A stretch of DNA of 64,000 nucleotides. Origin: Citrobacter sp. Its GTDB lineage: Bacteria; Pseudomonadota; Gammaproteobacteria; Enterobacterales; Enterobacteriaceae. Under the pieces are notes generated by a model. It ran no database searches. It saw nothing but the letters and a program-made list of their open reading frames with translations, and was not told where the DNA came from. Each line of letters starts with the position of its first letter. Within the stretch, counting starts at the first letter, position 1. Shown here piece after piece: positions 50,790 through 60,883 of the stretch. Position numbers and translations under genes: made by a program. The DNA is taken from assembly GCA_019415335.1 (NCBI GenBank), contig DXKH01000093.1, forward strand, positions 1 through 64,000, given 5' to 3'.

Positions 50790-51836
50790 TTACATCAGCG
50801 GTTTCTGTCCGCGCTGCCACCAGCGCAGCAGCAGACGGTCAGCACTTTCCGCGGCACTACCCGTCACCCGATCCACCAGTTTCTTACGCTGCAGATAACG
50901 AACGTTCAGCACCTCTCGGCCTTCCATTAGCCCCAGGATCACCTCGTCGCTGGTATTGACCTCATCGATGAGTCCTTTCTCCAGCGCCTGTTGTCCATAC
51001 CAGTGTTCCCCGGTGGCAACCTGCTCAATGTCCAGAGTAGGACGCATACGATGGACAAAATCTTTAAACAGATGATGCGTTTCGTTCAAATCCTCACGGA
51101 ATTTCTGCCGCCCTTCTTCGGTGTTTTCACCCAGCAGCGTCAGCGTCCGCTTGTACTGCCCGGCGGTATGCAACTCGATATCAATATCCTTGCCTTTCAG
51201 GAAACGGTTGAAGTTAGGGATCTGCGCGACGACGCCAATCGAACCAACAATCGCAAAGGGGGCGGAGACAATTTTGTCCGCTACGCAGGCCATCATATAG
51301 CCGCCACTCGCCGCGACTTTATCCACCGTTACGGTCAACGGGATTTTCTTATCACGTAAACGTTGCAGTTGTGATGCGGCAAGACCATAACCGTGGACAA
51401 CGCCTCCGGGGCTCTCCAGACGTACCACCACCTGGTCCTGCGGTTTCACCACCGCCAGTACGGCCGTCACCTCCTCACGCAGCGAACTGACCTCGTGGGC
51501 ATCCATACTGCCTTTAAAATCCAGCACCCAAACGCGCGGTTTATCCGACGTGACGCTGTCGCCTTGCTTCGCTTTGGCTTTGGCGGCTTTCGCTTCCAGC
51601 TTGTGCTTTTTCTTTTGCGCTTTATGCCAGAATTTCTGTTGATGGCTATCCAGCAGCGCCATCGCCAGTTCATCCTTCATCTCTTTATATTGTTCGCTGA
51701 GGTTGGTAACCCGCAGTTCGCCACGCTGGCGCTTACGTTGGGCAACATTCACGATAATGATGGCAATCGCCGCGATAGCCAGCACAACGGTCACGATTTT
51801 TGCTAAAAACAGCCCATATTCAGACAACAGTTCCAC
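50790..51836 (-). CDS. sohB: SohB, S49-family inner-membrane peptidase
   Basis: A 348-aa homologue of SppA. An N-terminal membrane helix (FLAKIVTVVLAIAAIAIIIVNV) is followed by a basic, Lys-rich linker, then the ClpP/crotonase-fold protease domain. The Ser nucleophile is in VDKVAASGGYMMAC and the general-base Lys in HTAGQYKRTLTLLG. In E. coli extra copies suppress htrA loss. The start is probably GTG 51836 (VELLSEYG), with an AAGG 9 bases upstream. GTG 51845 is in frame but lacks a site. Confidence 0.93.
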   Translation of the reverse strand: MELLSEYGLFLAKIVTVVLAIAAIAIIIVNVAQRKRQRGELRVTNLSEQYKEMKDELAMALLDSHQQKFWHKAQKKKHKLEAKAAKAKAKQGDSVTSDKPRVWVLDFKGSMDAHEVSSLREEVTAVLAVVKPQDQVVVRLESPGGVVHGYGLAASQLQRLRDKKIPLTVTVDKVAASGGYMMACVADKIVSAPFAIVGSIGVVAQIPNFNRFLKGKDIDIELHTAGQYKRTLTLLGENTEEGRQKFREDLNETHHLFKDFVHRMRPTLDIEQVATGEHWYGQQALEKGLIDEVNTSDEVILGLMEGREVLNVRYLQRKKLVDRVTGSAAESADRLLLRWWQRGQKPLM

Positions 51837-52050
51837 TCGCCCCACCTTGGTTAAACAACTTAGCGTCGGCTCAGTGTACCTCAGGCGTAATGCGTCGTCT
51901 CGCGGGATATGCGGACGGATAAAAGTATGACAAAGTGTTCATTTTACGGCGTTATCGCCGTTGGCTGATTGAAATTGGCTCCTGTTTCAGGCATAAACCC
52001 GACACACCAACGAGAAGCAGAGCGACCAGGCATGTCGCCGAGGAGTCCCC

Positions 52051-52812
52051 ATGCATTATCAACCGAAACACGATCTTCTGCAGGATCGCATCATCCTGGT
52101 GACCGGTGCCAGCGACGGCATTGGCCGTGAAGCGGCCCTGACCTATGCACGCTACGGTGCCAGCGTTATTTTGCTTGGCCGTAATGATGAGAAACTGCGT
52201 CACGTCGCAGACAGGATTGCCCAGCAAACGGGCCGCCAACCGCAGTGGTTTACGCTCGATCTGTTAACCTGCACCGCTGATGACTGTCATCAACTGGCGC
52301 AGCGCATCAGCGAACAGTATCCGCGTCTGGACGGCGTCTTACACAATGCCGGTTTACTGGGTGACGTCTGTCCGATGATCGAGCAGGACCCGCTGGTCTG
52401 GCAGCAGGTGATGCAGGTCAACGTCAACGCGACGTTTATGCTGACCCAGGCATTGCTTCCTTTATTACTTAAGTCAGATTCCGGATCGTTAGTCTTCACC
52501 TCCTCCAGCGTGGGCCAGCAGGGTCGTGCTAACTGGGGGGCCTATGCGGCCTCTAAATTTGCCACCGAAGGCATGATGCAGGTACTGGCAGATGAGTACC
52601 AAAACCGCCCGCTGCGCGTGAATTGCATCAACCCGGGCGGTACCCGCACCGGCATGCGCGCCAACGCCTTTCCGACGGAAGATCCGCAAAAGCTCAAAAC
52701 ACCCGCCGATATTATGCCGCTGTACCTGTGGCTAATGGGCGATGACAGCCGACGCAAAACCGGCATGACCTTCGACGCCCAACCGGGCCGCAAACCAGGA
52801 ATAGCCCAATGA
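52051..52812 (+). CDS. yciK: YciK, short-chain dehydrogenase
   Basis: A 253-aa classical SDR. The NAD(P)-binding motif TGASDGIGREAA is near residue 18, LHNAGLLGD follows, catalytic Ser is in FTSSSVG, and the Tyr-x3-Lys pair is in YAASKFA. The substrate is unknown. It overlaps btuR by 4 bases (ATGA), an arrangement conserved in E. coli. Confidence 0.94.
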   Translation: MHYQPKHDLLQDRIILVTGASDGIGREAALTYARYGASVILLGRNDEKLRHVADRIAQQTGRQPQWFTLDLLTCTADDCHQLAQRISEQYPRLDGVLHNAGLLGDVCPMIEQDPLVWQQVMQVNVNATFMLTQALLPLLLKSDSGSLVFTSSSVGQQGRANWGAYAASKFATEGMMQVLADEYQNRPLRVNCINPGGTRTGMRANAFPTEDPQKLKTPADIMPLYLWLMGDDSRRKTGMTFDAQPGRKPGIAQ

Positions 52813-53399
52813 GTGAAGAACGCTATCAACAACGCCAGCAGCGCGTGAAGGACCGGGTGGACGCCCGGGTAGCCCAGGCCCAGGACGAACGCGGCATCGT
52901 GATTGTCTTCACCGGCAACGGGAAAGGAAAAACCACCGCCGCCTTTGGTACCGCTACACGCGCGGTGGGACACGGCAAAAAGGTCGGCGTGGTGCAGTTT
53001 ATCAAGGGGACCTGGCCCAACGGTGAGCGTAACCTACTGGAACCGCACGGCGTTGAATTTCAGGTGATGGCGACCGGGTTTACCTGGGAGACGCAGAATC
53101 GTGAAGCCGATACGGCGGCCTGTCTGGCGGTATGGGAGCACGGCAAACGCATGCTTGCCGATCCGCAACTGGACATGGTGGTGCTGGACGAACTCACCTA
53201 TATGGTGGCATACGACTATCTGCCGCTTGAAGACGTGATTAACGCGCTGAATGCGCGTCCACCTCACCAGACGGTGATCATCACCGGTCGCGGCTGCCAT
53301 CGGGATATTCTCGATCTGGCTGATACCGTCAGTGAACTGCGCCCGGTCAAACATGCCTTTGAGGCTGGCGTCAAAGCCCAGATGGGGATCGACTATTAA
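52809..53399 (+). CDS. btuR: BtuR (CobO/CobA), cob(I)yrinic acid a,c-diamide adenosyltransferase
   Basis: A 196-aa ATP:corrinoid adenosyltransferase that makes adenosylcobalamin in the cytoplasm. The P-loop is GNGKGKTTAAFG near residue 36; VGVVQFIKGTWPNGERN and VVLDELTYMVAYDYL are typical. The stop codon is followed immediately by a run of hairpins shared with rluB. Confidence 0.96.
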   Translation: MSEERYQQRQQRVKDRVDARVAQAQDERGIVIVFTGNGKGKTTAAFGTATRAVGHGKKVGVVQFIKGTWPNGERNLLEPHGVEFQVMATGFTWETQNREADTAACLAVWEHGKRMLADPQLDMVVLDELTYMVAYDYLPLEDVINALNARPPHQTVIITGRGCHRDILDLADTVSELRPVKHAFEAGVKAQMGIDY

Positions 53400-53400
53400 A

Positions 53401-53584
53401 AAAGGCCCCGAGGGGCCTTTCTGACCGCTGACAAAGAAGGAAAAAACGTGGTTTTTCCTTCTTTGTGGTTATCAGCCGAAAATCAATAAATTGATTTTCC
53501 TGGTTTTTAATGAGGTGATCTCTGCGTGTCCGGTATCGGGATAAGATCTGTCATCACACAAAAAGGCCCCAAGGGGCCTTTTTT
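53401..53584. terminator. Four consecutive hairpins between convergent btuR and rluB
   Basis: H1 53401-53420: AAAGGCCCC / GGGGCCTTT. H2 53431-53466: a perfect 15-bp stem, ACAAAGAAGGAAAAA / TTTTTCCTTCTTTGT, with a 6-base loop, bracketed by GCTGA and TCAGC. H3 53478-53499: GAAAATCAAT / ATTGATTTTC around AA. H4 53560-53584: AAAAAGGCCCC / GGGGCCTTTTT. H1 and H4 are bidirectional terminators with the same arms. The role of H2 and H3 is unknown. Confidence 0.85.
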
Positions 53585-53602
53585 GCATTGCTGGATCGCG
53601 GA

Positions 53603-54478
53603 TTAACCGTTGTTGTTACGACCGCCAGTACGGCGACCGCCGCTCACCTGGCTGTGGCGTTTCACCGCACGACGAATCTGATTCGCCTTCATGCGGCGGC
53701 GATCTTTCTCCACCGCCACTTTCGAGTCAGTTTCCGGCTCCAGTTCCACCAGTTCGCGCAGATAGTTAGTCTGGGCAAGATCCAGTTCCGTCCAGCCGCC
53801 ACGCGGCAGGCCTTTCGGCAACGGAATATCACCGTAGCGTACACGGATCAGACGGCTTACCTGCACGCCAACGGCTTCCCACAGGCGACGTACTTCACGG
53901 TTACGCCCTTCGGTCAGGGTGACGTTGTACCACTGGTTGATCCCTTCACCGCCGCTGAACTTAATGGTTTTGAACGCCGCCGGACCGTCTTCCAGCTGCA
54001 CGCCACGGCTCAGATCGCGCAATTTGGCATCGTCAACCTGACCAAATACACGCACCGCGTATTCACGTTCAACTTCACGGCTCGGATGCATCAGGCGGTT
54101 CGCCAGTTCACCATCGGTGGTAAACAGCAGCAGCCCGCAGGTATTGACGTCCAGACGCCCTACCGCAATCCAGCGCGCGCCGCGCAGTTTCGGCAAGCGA
54201 TCAAAGACCGTAGGACGACCTTCCGGGTCGTTACGCGTACACAGTTCGCCTTCCGGCTTGTAATAGGCCAGTACGCGACAAATTTGTTCCGCCGACTCTT
54301 TCACCGAAATCAGGTGACCGTCGATACGAATTTTCAGGCCGGGAGTCACTTCAACGCGATCGCCCAGCGTGGCAATTTTGCCATCTACGCTGACGCGGCC
54401 TGCTGCAATGATGGATTCAATTTCACGGCGGGAGCCGTGGCCAGCGCGCGCCAGCACTTTCTGTAACTTTTCGCTCAT
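53603..54478 (-). CDS. rluB: RluB, 23S rRNA pseudouridine-2605 synthase
   Basis: A 291-aa RsuA-family pseudouridine synthase. The N-terminal S4 domain ([22 protein letters not shown]) is followed by the catalytic domain with Asp110 in [17 protein letters not shown] and the [12 protein letters not shown]-terminal motif. The tail is basic and Gly/Asn-rich. The open frame starts at 54505, but MSEKLQKVL at 54478 is the conserved start. Confidence 0.96.
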   Translation of the reverse strand: MSEKLQKVLARAGHGSRREIESIIAAGRVSVDGKIATLGDRVEVTPGLKIRIDGHLISVKESAEQICRVLAYYKPEGELCTRNDPEGRPTVFDRLPKLRGARWIAVGRLDVNTCGLLLFTTDGELANRLMHPSREVEREYAVRVFGQVDDAKLRDLSRGVQLEDGPAAFKTIKFSGGEGINQWYNVTLTEGRNREVRRLWEAVGVQVSRLIRVRYGDIPLPKGLPRGGWTELDLAQTNYLRELVELEPETDSKVAVEKDRRRMKANQIRRAVKRHSQVSGGRRTGGRNNNG

Positions 54479-54578
54479 AGAGCTTCCTTTAGCTGTCGCC
54501 TTCACAGGCGTCGAACAGGAGAATCAACGGCGCTTCTCAGCGCCATTTTAAGGCCGCGTAGTATACAGAGTTGCGCCC

Positions 54579-55199
54579 TTATAAGAAAGGTTTAACGTCT
54601 CCGACGCCTTCACGCAAGACAACCGGGGAATCATCGGTCAAGTCGATCACCGTTGTCGGTTGCTGGCCCAGGTAACCACCGTGGATAATCAGATCCACCT
54701 GCTTTTCCAGGCGATCTTTAATTTCTTCCGGATCGGACTCGGTAAATTCACTGCCTGGTAGCATCAGCGAGGTGGAGAGCATCGGCTCACCCAGCGCCTG
54801 CAACAGTTCGAGCGCGATCGGATTCGACGGCACGCGCAGACCGATGGTCTTACGTTTTTCCTGCAATAACCGACGCGGCACCTCTTTCGTCCCTTTCAGA
54901 ATGAAAGTGTAGTTGCCCGGCGTATTGTTCTTGATCAGGCGAAAAGCCACGTTGTCGACAAACGAATAGGTCGACAGCTCGGACAGGTCGCGACACATCA
55001 GAGTGAAGTTGTGCCCGTCCGGCAACTGGCGAATACGGCAAATCCGTTCCATCGCGCCTTTGTCTTCAATTTTACAACCGAGCGCGTAGCCGGAGTCGGT
55101 TGGATACACAATCACCCCGCCCTTACGCACAATCTCAACCGCCTGATTGATCAGGCGCTGTTGTGGGTTATCAGGATGAATATAAAAAAACTGGCTCAT
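54579..55199 (-). CDS. yciO: YciO, Sua5/YwlC/YrdC-family protein
   Basis: A 206-aa paralogue of TsaC. The YrdC fold shows KGGVIVYPTDSGYALGC near residue 28, TLMCRDLSELSTYS, and LSTSLMLPG. It may bind RNA or nucleotides, and its role in t6A synthesis is doubtful or minor. The start MSQFFYIHP at 55199 overlaps the stop of rnm by 4 bases, so the two are coupled. Confidence 0.93.
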   Translation of the reverse strand: MSQFFYIHPDNPQQRLINQAVEIVRKGGVIVYPTDSGYALGCKIEDKGAMERICRIRQLPDGHNFTLMCRDLSELSTYSFVDNVAFRLIKNNTPGNYTFILKGTKEVPRRLLQEKRKTIGLRVPSNPIALELLQALGEPMLSTSLMLPGSEFTESDPEEIKDRLEKQVDLIIHGGYLGQQPTTVIDLTDDSPVVLREGVGDVKPFL

Positions 55200-56077
55200 A
55201 CTTCCCTCACTGTGGTGTTCTGCGGCTGCTCCCATGCCTGCCAGACGCCTTCAACGCCTGCCGGCAGCCAGAGCTTGCGGCCCAACTCGATCCACGGACA
55301 AGGCTGATGAAAATCAGATCCTTGCGATGCCCATAGCTGATGCTGACGGGCGAGCGTGGCCAGTTGCGTGCGCTCATTGGGGGACTGCTGGCACTGCGCG
55401 ACTTCCATCGCATCACCACGATGTTGCGCAAAATACGCCACCAGCCTTTTCAGCCACTTAGCGCTAAGATCGTACCGCCCTGGATGAGCCAGTACCGCCT
55501 TACCGCCAGAATGATGAATGACATCAATAGCTTGTTCTATTGTACACCACTGCGGCGGAACGTATCCTGTTTTCCCGCGAGCAAGGTACTTTTTAAAGAC
55601 ATCCGCCATGCTGGTCGCTTTGCCGCATTCCACCAGGTAACGGGCAAAGTGGCCGCGAGTCACCGCACCGCCGTCGGCCAGGCGCAACGCCCCTTCCCAT
55701 GCGCCGGTGATGTGCGCTTTTTCCAGGCGATCGGCGATGAGCCGCGCCCGTTGCTGCCGTCGTTCCGTCTGTTGCGCCAGAAACGCGCACATCGCCGGGT
55801 GTTCAATGTCGATGTTCAGACCCACAATATGAATTTCGTGATTCTCCCAGACCGTCGAGATCTCAACGCCCGGGATCAAGTTCAGCGCCAGTCCAGAACG
55901 TGAAATTTCTTCGCTTGCCGCAGGAATAGCGGCTGTGGTGTCATGATCGGTAATCGCCAGCGTGCCTACGCGCATCTCGACGGCGCGATGGACTAACGCT
56001 TCTGGCGTCAGTCGTCCATCAGATGCCGTTGTGTGACTGTGCAGGTCATAAATCACTGCATAATTCGTGTCGCTCAA
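55196..56077 (-). CDS. rnm: Rnm (YciV/TrpH), PHP-domain 5'-3' exoribonuclease (RNase AM)
   Basis: A 293-aa PHP-family phosphoesterase reported to trim 5' ends of rRNA and to act on 3',5'-bisphosphonucleotides. The metal-binding motifs are DLHSHTTASDG at the N-terminus, LAITDHDTT, PGVEIST, HPGRYDL, and a C-terminal SDFHQP. It is divergent from trp and in an operon with yciO. Confidence 0.93.
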   Translation of the reverse strand: MSDTNYAVIYDLHSHTTASDGRLTPEALVHRAVEMRVGTLAITDHDTTAAIPAASEEISRSGLALNLIPGVEISTVWENHEIHIVGLNIDIEHPAMCAFLAQQTERRQQRARLIADRLEKAHITGAWEGALRLADGGAVTRGHFARYLVECGKATSMADVFKKYLARGKTGYVPPQWCTIEQAIDVIHHSGGKAVLAHPGRYDLSAKWLKRLVAYFAQHRGDAMEVAQCQQSPNERTQLATLARQHQLWASQGSDFHQPCPWIELGRKLWLPAGVEGVWQAWEQPQNTTVREV

Positions 56078-56152
56078 GGCGAACTCCCGTCTCTCAAAAA
56101 TAATCTTTCCTGCGCATCATAGCGGTTCTGGCAAATTTACTGAAATCAGGTG

Positions 56153-56184
56153 TTGACAATAACCCATCGAACTAGTTAACTAGT
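56153..56184 (+). promoter_or_regulatory. trp promoter and operator
   Basis: The -35 TTGACA (56153-56158) and -10 TTAACT (56176-56181) are 17 bases apart. The TrpR operator is the perfect 14-bp palindrome ACTAGTTAACTAGT (56171-56184) covering the -10. The layout is identical to E. coli trpPO. Confidence 0.95.
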
Positions 56185-56214
56185 ACGAAAGTTCACAAGC
56201 AAAAGGGTATCGAA

Positions 56215-56259
56215 ATGAAAGCAACATTTGTTCTGCACGGTGGGTGGCGCACTTCCTGA
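56215..56259 (+). CDS. trpL: TrpL, trp operon leader peptide (one Trp codon)
   Basis: A 14-codon leader, MKATFVLHGGWRTS, that controls attenuation. E. coli ([14 protein letters not shown]) and Salmonella have two adjacent Trp codons. Here the first is GGG (Gly) at 56242-56244, and only TGG at 56245-56247 remains. A single T-to-G change explains it. Stop codon TGA is at 56257-56259, placed normally relative to the hairpins. A sequencing error at this base cannot be excluded. Confidence 0.9.
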   Translation: MKATFVLHGGWRTS

Positions 56260-56330
56260 TTTCGGGCAGTGTATTTCGCGTGTAGATCGCCACCAGATAC
56301 CCGGCCCGCCAACAGAGCGGGCCTTTTTTT
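56243..56330 (+). terminator. trp attenuator (pause, antiterminator and terminator hairpins)
   Basis: The terminator (3:4) is GGCCCGC (56303-56309) with GCGGGCC (56317-56323), then T7. The antiterminator (2:3) can form from CGGGC (56263-56267) and GTAT (56271-56274) with ATAC (56297-56300) and GCCCG (56304-56308). GGTGGCG at the Trp codon (56243-56249) also complements CGCCACC (56288-56294), a 7-bp match. Confidence 0.9.
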
Positions 56331-56353
56331 GAACAAAATTAATGAGAACAACC

Positions 56354-57916
56354 ATGCAGACATCAAAACCGACACTCGAACTCATTACCTGCGATGCCGC
56401 CTATCGTAAAAACCCAACGGAGTTATTCCATCAGGTTTGCGGCGACCGTCCGGCAACGCTGCTGCTGGAATCTGCGGATATCGACAGCAAAGATGACCTA
56501 AAAAGCCTGTTGCTGGTGGATAGTGCGCTGCGCATTACCGCCATCGGTGACACCGTCACCATTCAGGCACTAACCGACAATGGCGCAGCGCTGCTGACAC
56601 TCCTGGACGCCGCACTGCCCGCTGGCGTTGAGAATGAACATCAGGACGCAGCTCGCGTGCTGCGTTTCCCACCGGTCAGCCCGCTATTAGACGAAGACGC
56701 GCGGTTGTGCGCACTTTCTGTATTTGACGCCTTCCGCCTGTTGCAGGAACTGGTTAACGTCCCGGCACAGGAGCGCGAAGCGATGTTCTTCGGCGGCCTG
56801 TTTGCTTACGATCTGGTTGCCGGTTTTGAAGATTTACCGCAGCTTGAGGCAGGCAACCGCTGCCCGGACTACTGTTTCTATCTGGCGGAAACGCTAATGG
56901 TGATCGACCACCAGAAACAAAGTACCCGCATTCAGGCCAGTCTGTTCAGCGACAATGACGCCGAGAAACAACGCCTCGTCGCGCGACTGGCACGTCTGAG
57001 CCAGCAACTGACAGAACCTGCACCGCCGCTGCCGGTCGTTTCTGTGCCGCAAATGCGCTGCGAATGCAATCAGAGCGATGAAGAGTTTGGTGCGGTGGTG
57101 CGCTCGATGCAAAAAGCGATTCGTGCCGGGGAAATTTTCCAGGTAGTCCCGTCTCGTCGTTTCTCTCTGCCCTGCCCGTCGCCGCTGGCAGCCTATTACG
57201 TGCTCAAGAAAAGCAACCCCAGCCCGTACATGTTCTTTATGCAGGACAACGATTTCACCCTGTTTGGCGCGTCGCCAGAAAGCTCGTTGAAATATGATGC
57301 CACCAGCCGTCAAATTGAAATCTACCCGATTGCCGGTACGCGTCCTCGCGGTCGTCGCGCCGACGGAACGCTGGATCGCGACCTCGACAGCCGCATTGAA
57401 CTGGAAATGCGCACCGACCATAAAGAGCTTTCTGAACACCTGATGCTGGTTGACCTGGCGCGTAACGATCTCGCCCGCATCTGTACGCCGGGCAGTCGCT
57501 ACGTGGCCGACCTGACCAAGGTTGACCGCTATTCCTACGTCATGCACCTGGTCTCCCGCGTCGTCGGTGAACTGCGCAGCGATCTCGATGTGCTGCACGC
57601 CTACCGCGCCTGCATGAACATGGGCACCCTCAGCGGTGCGCCAAAAGTACGGGCGATGCAGTTGATTGCCGAAGCCGAAGGTCGCCGACGCGGCAGCTAC
57701 GGCGGTGCGGTCGGTTACTTCACCGCGCACGGCGATCTGGATACCTGCATTGTAATTCGCTCCGCGCTGGTGGAAGACGGTATCGCCACCGTCCAGGCGG
57801 GCGCCGGTATTGTGCTCGATTCTGTTCCCCAGTCAGAAGCCGACGAAACCCGTAATAAAGCGCGCGCGGTCCTGCGTGCCATTGCCACCGCGCACCACGC
57901 ACAGGAGACTTTCTGA
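56354..57916 (+). CDS. trpE: TrpE, anthranilate synthase component I
   Basis: Makes anthranilate from chorismate with TrpD; 520 aa, feedback-inhibited by Trp. The conserved [12 protein letters not shown] near residue 36 is part of the Trp site. The chorismate-binding C-terminal domain has [30 protein letters not shown] and [12 protein letters not shown] 56354 is the start ([10 protein letters not shown]). The stop overlaps trpD as TGATG, which couples their translation. Confidence 0.97.
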   Translation: MQTSKPTLELITCDAAYRKNPTELFHQVCGDRPATLLLESADIDSKDDLKSLLLVDSALRITAIGDTVTIQALTDNGAALLTLLDAALPAGVENEHQDAARVLRFPPVSPLLDEDARLCALSVFDAFRLLQELVNVPAQEREAMFFGGLFAYDLVAGFEDLPQLEAGNRCPDYCFYLAETLMVIDHQKQSTRIQASLFSDNDAEKQRLVARLARLSQQLTEPAPPLPVVSVPQMRCECNQSDEEFGAVVRSMQKAIRAGEIFQVVPSRRFSLPCPSPLAAYYVLKKSNPSPYMFFMQDNDFTLFGASPESSLKYDATSRQIEIYPIAGTRPRGRRADGTLDRDLDSRIELEMRTDHKELSEHLMLVDLARNDLARICTPGSRYVADLTKVDRYSYVMHLVSRVVGELRSDLDVLHAYRACMNMGTLSGAPKVRAMQLIAEAEGRRRGSYGGAVGYFTAHGDLDTCIVIRSALVEDGIATVQAGAGIVLDSVPQSEADETRNKARAVLRAIATAHHAQETF

Positions 57917-59511
57917 TGGCTGACATTCTGCTGCTCGACAACATCGACTCATTTACCTATAACCTGGCAGATCAGCTGCGTACCAACGGTCACAACGTGG
58001 TGATTTACCGTAATCATATTCCGGCCCAGACCCTGATTGAGCGCCTGGCCACCATGAAGAACCCGGTTCTGGTGCTGTCTCCCGGTCCAGGCGTACCCAG
58101 TGAAGCAGGTTGTATGCCGGAACTGCTGACCCGTCTGCGCGGCAAGCTGCCGATTATCGGCATCTGTCTGGGCCATCAGGCGATTGTCGAAGCCTACGGC
58201 GGCTACGTCGGTCAGGCCGGCGAGATCCTGCACGGCAAGGCGTCCAGCATTGAACACGATGGACAGGCCATGTTTGCCGGTCTGACGAATCCGCTGCCGG
58301 TTGCGCGCTATCACTCCCTGGTCGGCAGCAACGTTCCCGCAGGCCTGACCATTAACGCCCACTTTAACGGCATGGTGATGGCGGTACGTCACGACGTCGA
58401 TCGCGTTTGCGGTTTGCAGTTCCACCCGGAGTCCATTCTGACCTCTCAGGGCGCTCGCCTGCTTGAACAGACGCTGGCCTGGGCGCAGCAGAAGCTGGAG
58501 CCGACCAATACGCTGCAGCCGATCCTCGAAAAACTGTATCAGGCACAAACCCTGAGCCAGCAGGAAAGTCACCAGTTGTTCTCCGCCGTCGTGCGCGGCG
58601 AACTCAAACCAGAACAGCTGGCTGCCGCTCTGGTCAGCATGAAGATTCGCGGCGAGCATCCGAATGAGATTGCCGGTGCGGCAACCGCCTTACTGGAAAA
58701 TGCCGCGCCGTTCCCGCGCCCTGACTATCTGTTCGCCGATATCGTCGGCACCGGGGGCGACGGCAGCAACAGCATTAATATTTCTACCGCCAGCGCATTT
58801 GTCGCGGCGGCATGCGGCCTGAAGGTGGCTAAACACGGCAACCGCAGCGTCTCCAGCAAGTCCGGTTCGTCGGATCTGTTGGCCGCTTTCGGTATCAATC
58901 TCGACATGAATGCCGACCGATCGCGTCAGGCGCTGGACGACCTGGGCGTCTGCTTCCTGTTTGCCCCGAAATACCACACCGGTTTCCGCCACGCGATGCC
59001 GGTACGTCAGCAGTTGAAGACGCGTACGCTGTTCAACGTACTGGGTCCGCTGATTAACCCGGCGCATCCTCCGCTGGCGCTGATTGGCGTCTACAGCCCT
59101 GAACTGGTTCTGCCGATTGCCGAAACCCTGCGCGTACTGGGCTATCAGCGTGCCGCAGTCGTACACAGCGGCGGAATGGATGAAGTCTCTCTGCATGCGC
59201 CGACCATTGTGGCGGAGCTGCATGACGGCGAGATCAAGAGCTATCAACTGACGGCGGACGACTTCGGCCTGACCCCTTACCATCAGGAGCAACTGGCAGG
59301 CGGTACGCCGGAAGAAAACCGTGACATTCTGACACGCTTACTACAAGGTAAAGGTGACGCCGCCCACGAGGCAGCCGTTGCCGCAAACGTCGCAATGTTG
59401 ATGCGACTGCATGGTGAAGAAGATCTCAAGGCTAATGCGCAAACCGTTCTCGAGGTCTTGCACAGTGGTTCCGCTTATGACCGAGTCACCGCTCTGGCGG
59501 CAAGAGGGTAA
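57916..59511 (+). CDS. trpD: TrpD (TrpGD), anthranilate synthase component II and phosphoribosyltransferase
   Basis: A fused 531-aa enzyme. Residues 1-~195 are the glutamine amidotransferase, with Cys in GICLGHQAI and the His/Glu pair in FHPESI. Residues ~200-531 are anthranilate phosphoribosyltransferase, with the PRPP motif [14 protein letters not shown] and [12 protein letters not shown]. The fusion is the normal enteric form. ATG shares a base with the trpE stop; trpC follows directly. Confidence 0.97.
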   Translation: MADILLLDNIDSFTYNLADQLRTNGHNVVIYRNHIPAQTLIERLATMKNPVLVLSPGPGVPSEAGCMPELLTRLRGKLPIIGICLGHQAIVEAYGGYVGQAGEILHGKASSIEHDGQAMFAGLTNPLPVARYHSLVGSNVPAGLTINAHFNGMVMAVRHDVDRVCGLQFHPESILTSQGARLLEQTLAWAQQKLEPTNTLQPILEKLYQAQTLSQQESHQLFSAVVRGELKPEQLAAALVSMKIRGEHPNEIAGAATALLENAAPFPRPDYLFADIVGTGGDGSNSINISTASAFVAAACGLKVAKHGNRSVSSKSGSSDLLAAFGINLDMNADRSRQALDDLGVCFLFAPKYHTGFRHAMPVRQQLKTRTLFNVLGPLINPAHPPLALIGVYSPELVLPIAETLRVLGYQRAAVVHSGGMDEVSLHAPTIVAELHDGEIKSYQLTADDFGLTPYHQEQLAGGTPEENRDILTRLLQGKGDAAHEAAVAANVAMLMRLHGEEDLKANAQTVLEVLHSGSAYDRVTALAARG

Positions 59512-60873
59512 ATGATGCAAACCGTTTTAGCGAAAATCGTCGCAGACAAGGCGATTTGGGTGGAAGCCCGCAAACAGCAACAACCGTTGGCCAGTTTTCA
59601 GAACGATGTTCAGCCCAGCACACGTCACTTTTATGACGCCTTACAGGGCGCGCGTACGGCCTTTATTCTGGAGTGCAAGAAAGCCTCTCCGTCCAAAGGG
59701 GTGATCCGTGATGATTTCGACCCGGCGCGGATTGCCGGGGTGTATAAACATTACGCCTCCGCCATTTCTGTTCTGACCGATGAAAAGTACTTCCAGGGCA
59801 GTTTTGATTTCCTGCCGATCGTGAGCAGCATCGCGCCGCAGCCGATTCTGTGTAAGGATTTTATTATCGACCCTTACCAGATTTACCTTGCGCGCCATTA
59901 TCAGGCCGACGCCTGCCTGCTGATGCTTTCGGTACTCGACGACGAGCAGTATCGCCAGCTTTCTGCTGTAGCGCACAGTCTGAAGATGGGCGTGTTGACA
60001 GAAGTCAGTAATGAAGACGAACTGGAACGCGCCATTGCGCTCGGCGCGAAAGTGGTCGGGATTAACAACCGTGACCTGCGCGACCTGTCGATTGACCTGA
60101 ATCGTACCCGCCAACTGGCGCCGAAACTGGGCCAGGGCGTGACGGTGATTAGCGAATCGGGGATCAACACCTACGCTCAGGTTCGCGAACTCAGCCATTT
60201 TGCCAACGGTTTCCTGATTGGTTCCGCCCTCATGGCGCATGACGATCTTAACGCTGCCGTACGCCGTGTTCTGCTTGGCGAAAATAAGGTATGTGGCCTG
60301 ACGCGTCCGGAAGATGCCAAAGCCGCCTGCGAATCTGGCGCTTTCTATGGTGGACTGATTTTTGTCTCTTCTTCACCCCGTTTTGTCAGCATTGAACAGG
60401 CTCGCGAAGTGCAGTCTGCCGCCCCGCTACAGTATGTTGGCGTGTTTCGTAATCACGACATCGCCGACATCTGTGTAAAAGCGGCGCAACTTTCGCTGAA
60501 AGCCGTACAGCTGCATGGGCGCGAAGACCAGGCGTATGTTGATGCCCTGCGCGCCGCGCTGCCTGAAAACGTACAGATCTGGAAAGCGCTGAGCGTCGGT
60601 GAGACCCTCCCGGCCCGCGATTATCAGCATGTCGACAAATACGTGCTGGATAACGGCCAGGGCGGCAGCGGTCAGCGTTTTGACTGGTCGTTACTGCAAG
60701 GACAGTCGCTGGATAACGTATTGCTGGCTGGCGGTCTTGGCGCGGACAACTGCGTTGACGCGGCTAAAACCGGCTGTGCCGGTCTCGATTTTAATTCTGG
60801 TGTAGAGTCACAGCCGGGCATCAAAGATGCACGCCTTCTGGCCTCGGTATTTCAGACACTGCGCGCATATTAA
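59512..60873 (+). CDS. trpC: TrpC (TrpCF), indole-3-glycerol phosphate synthase / phosphoribosylanthranilate isomerase
   Basis: A fused 453-aa enzyme with two TIM barrels. The N-terminal IGPS (about 1-255) has [13 protein letters not shown] and [12 protein letters not shown]. The C-terminal PRAI has the catalytic Cys in [17 protein letters not shown], and GGLGADNC. The start is ATGATG at 59512/59515, directly after the trpD stop. Confidence 0.97.
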   Translation: MMQTVLAKIVADKAIWVEARKQQQPLASFQNDVQPSTRHFYDALQGARTAFILECKKASPSKGVIRDDFDPARIAGVYKHYASAISVLTDEKYFQGSFDFLPIVSSIAPQPILCKDFIIDPYQIYLARHYQADACLLMLSVLDDEQYRQLSAVAHSLKMGVLTEVSNEDELERAIALGAKVVGINNRDLRDLSIDLNRTRQLAPKLGQGVTVISESGINTYAQVRELSHFANGFLIGSALMAHDDLNAAVRRVLLGENKVCGLTRPEDAKAACESGAFYGGLIFVSSSPRFVSIEQAREVQSAAPLQYVGVFRNHDIADICVKAAQLSLKAVQLHGREDQAYVDALRAALPENVQIWKALSVGETLPARDYQHVDKYVLDNGQGGSGQRFDWSLLQGQSLDNVLLAGGLGADNCVDAAKTGCAGLDFNSGVESQPGIKDARLLASVFQTLRAY

Positions 60874-60883
60874 GGAAAAGGAC

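Noticed and set aside
53588..54466. A 292-codon plus-strand frame opposite rluB.
   Set aside because: It mirrors rluB codon structure. rluB carries the intact family motifs.
56215..56259. Treating trpL as a pseudogene because of the lost Trp codon.
   Set aside because: Start, length, stop and all attenuator arms are intact, so it is more likely a functional variant or a base error.
59641..60240. Antisense open frames through the trp genes.
   Set aside because: They are shadows of the highly biased coding strand, and none has a start signal or domain.
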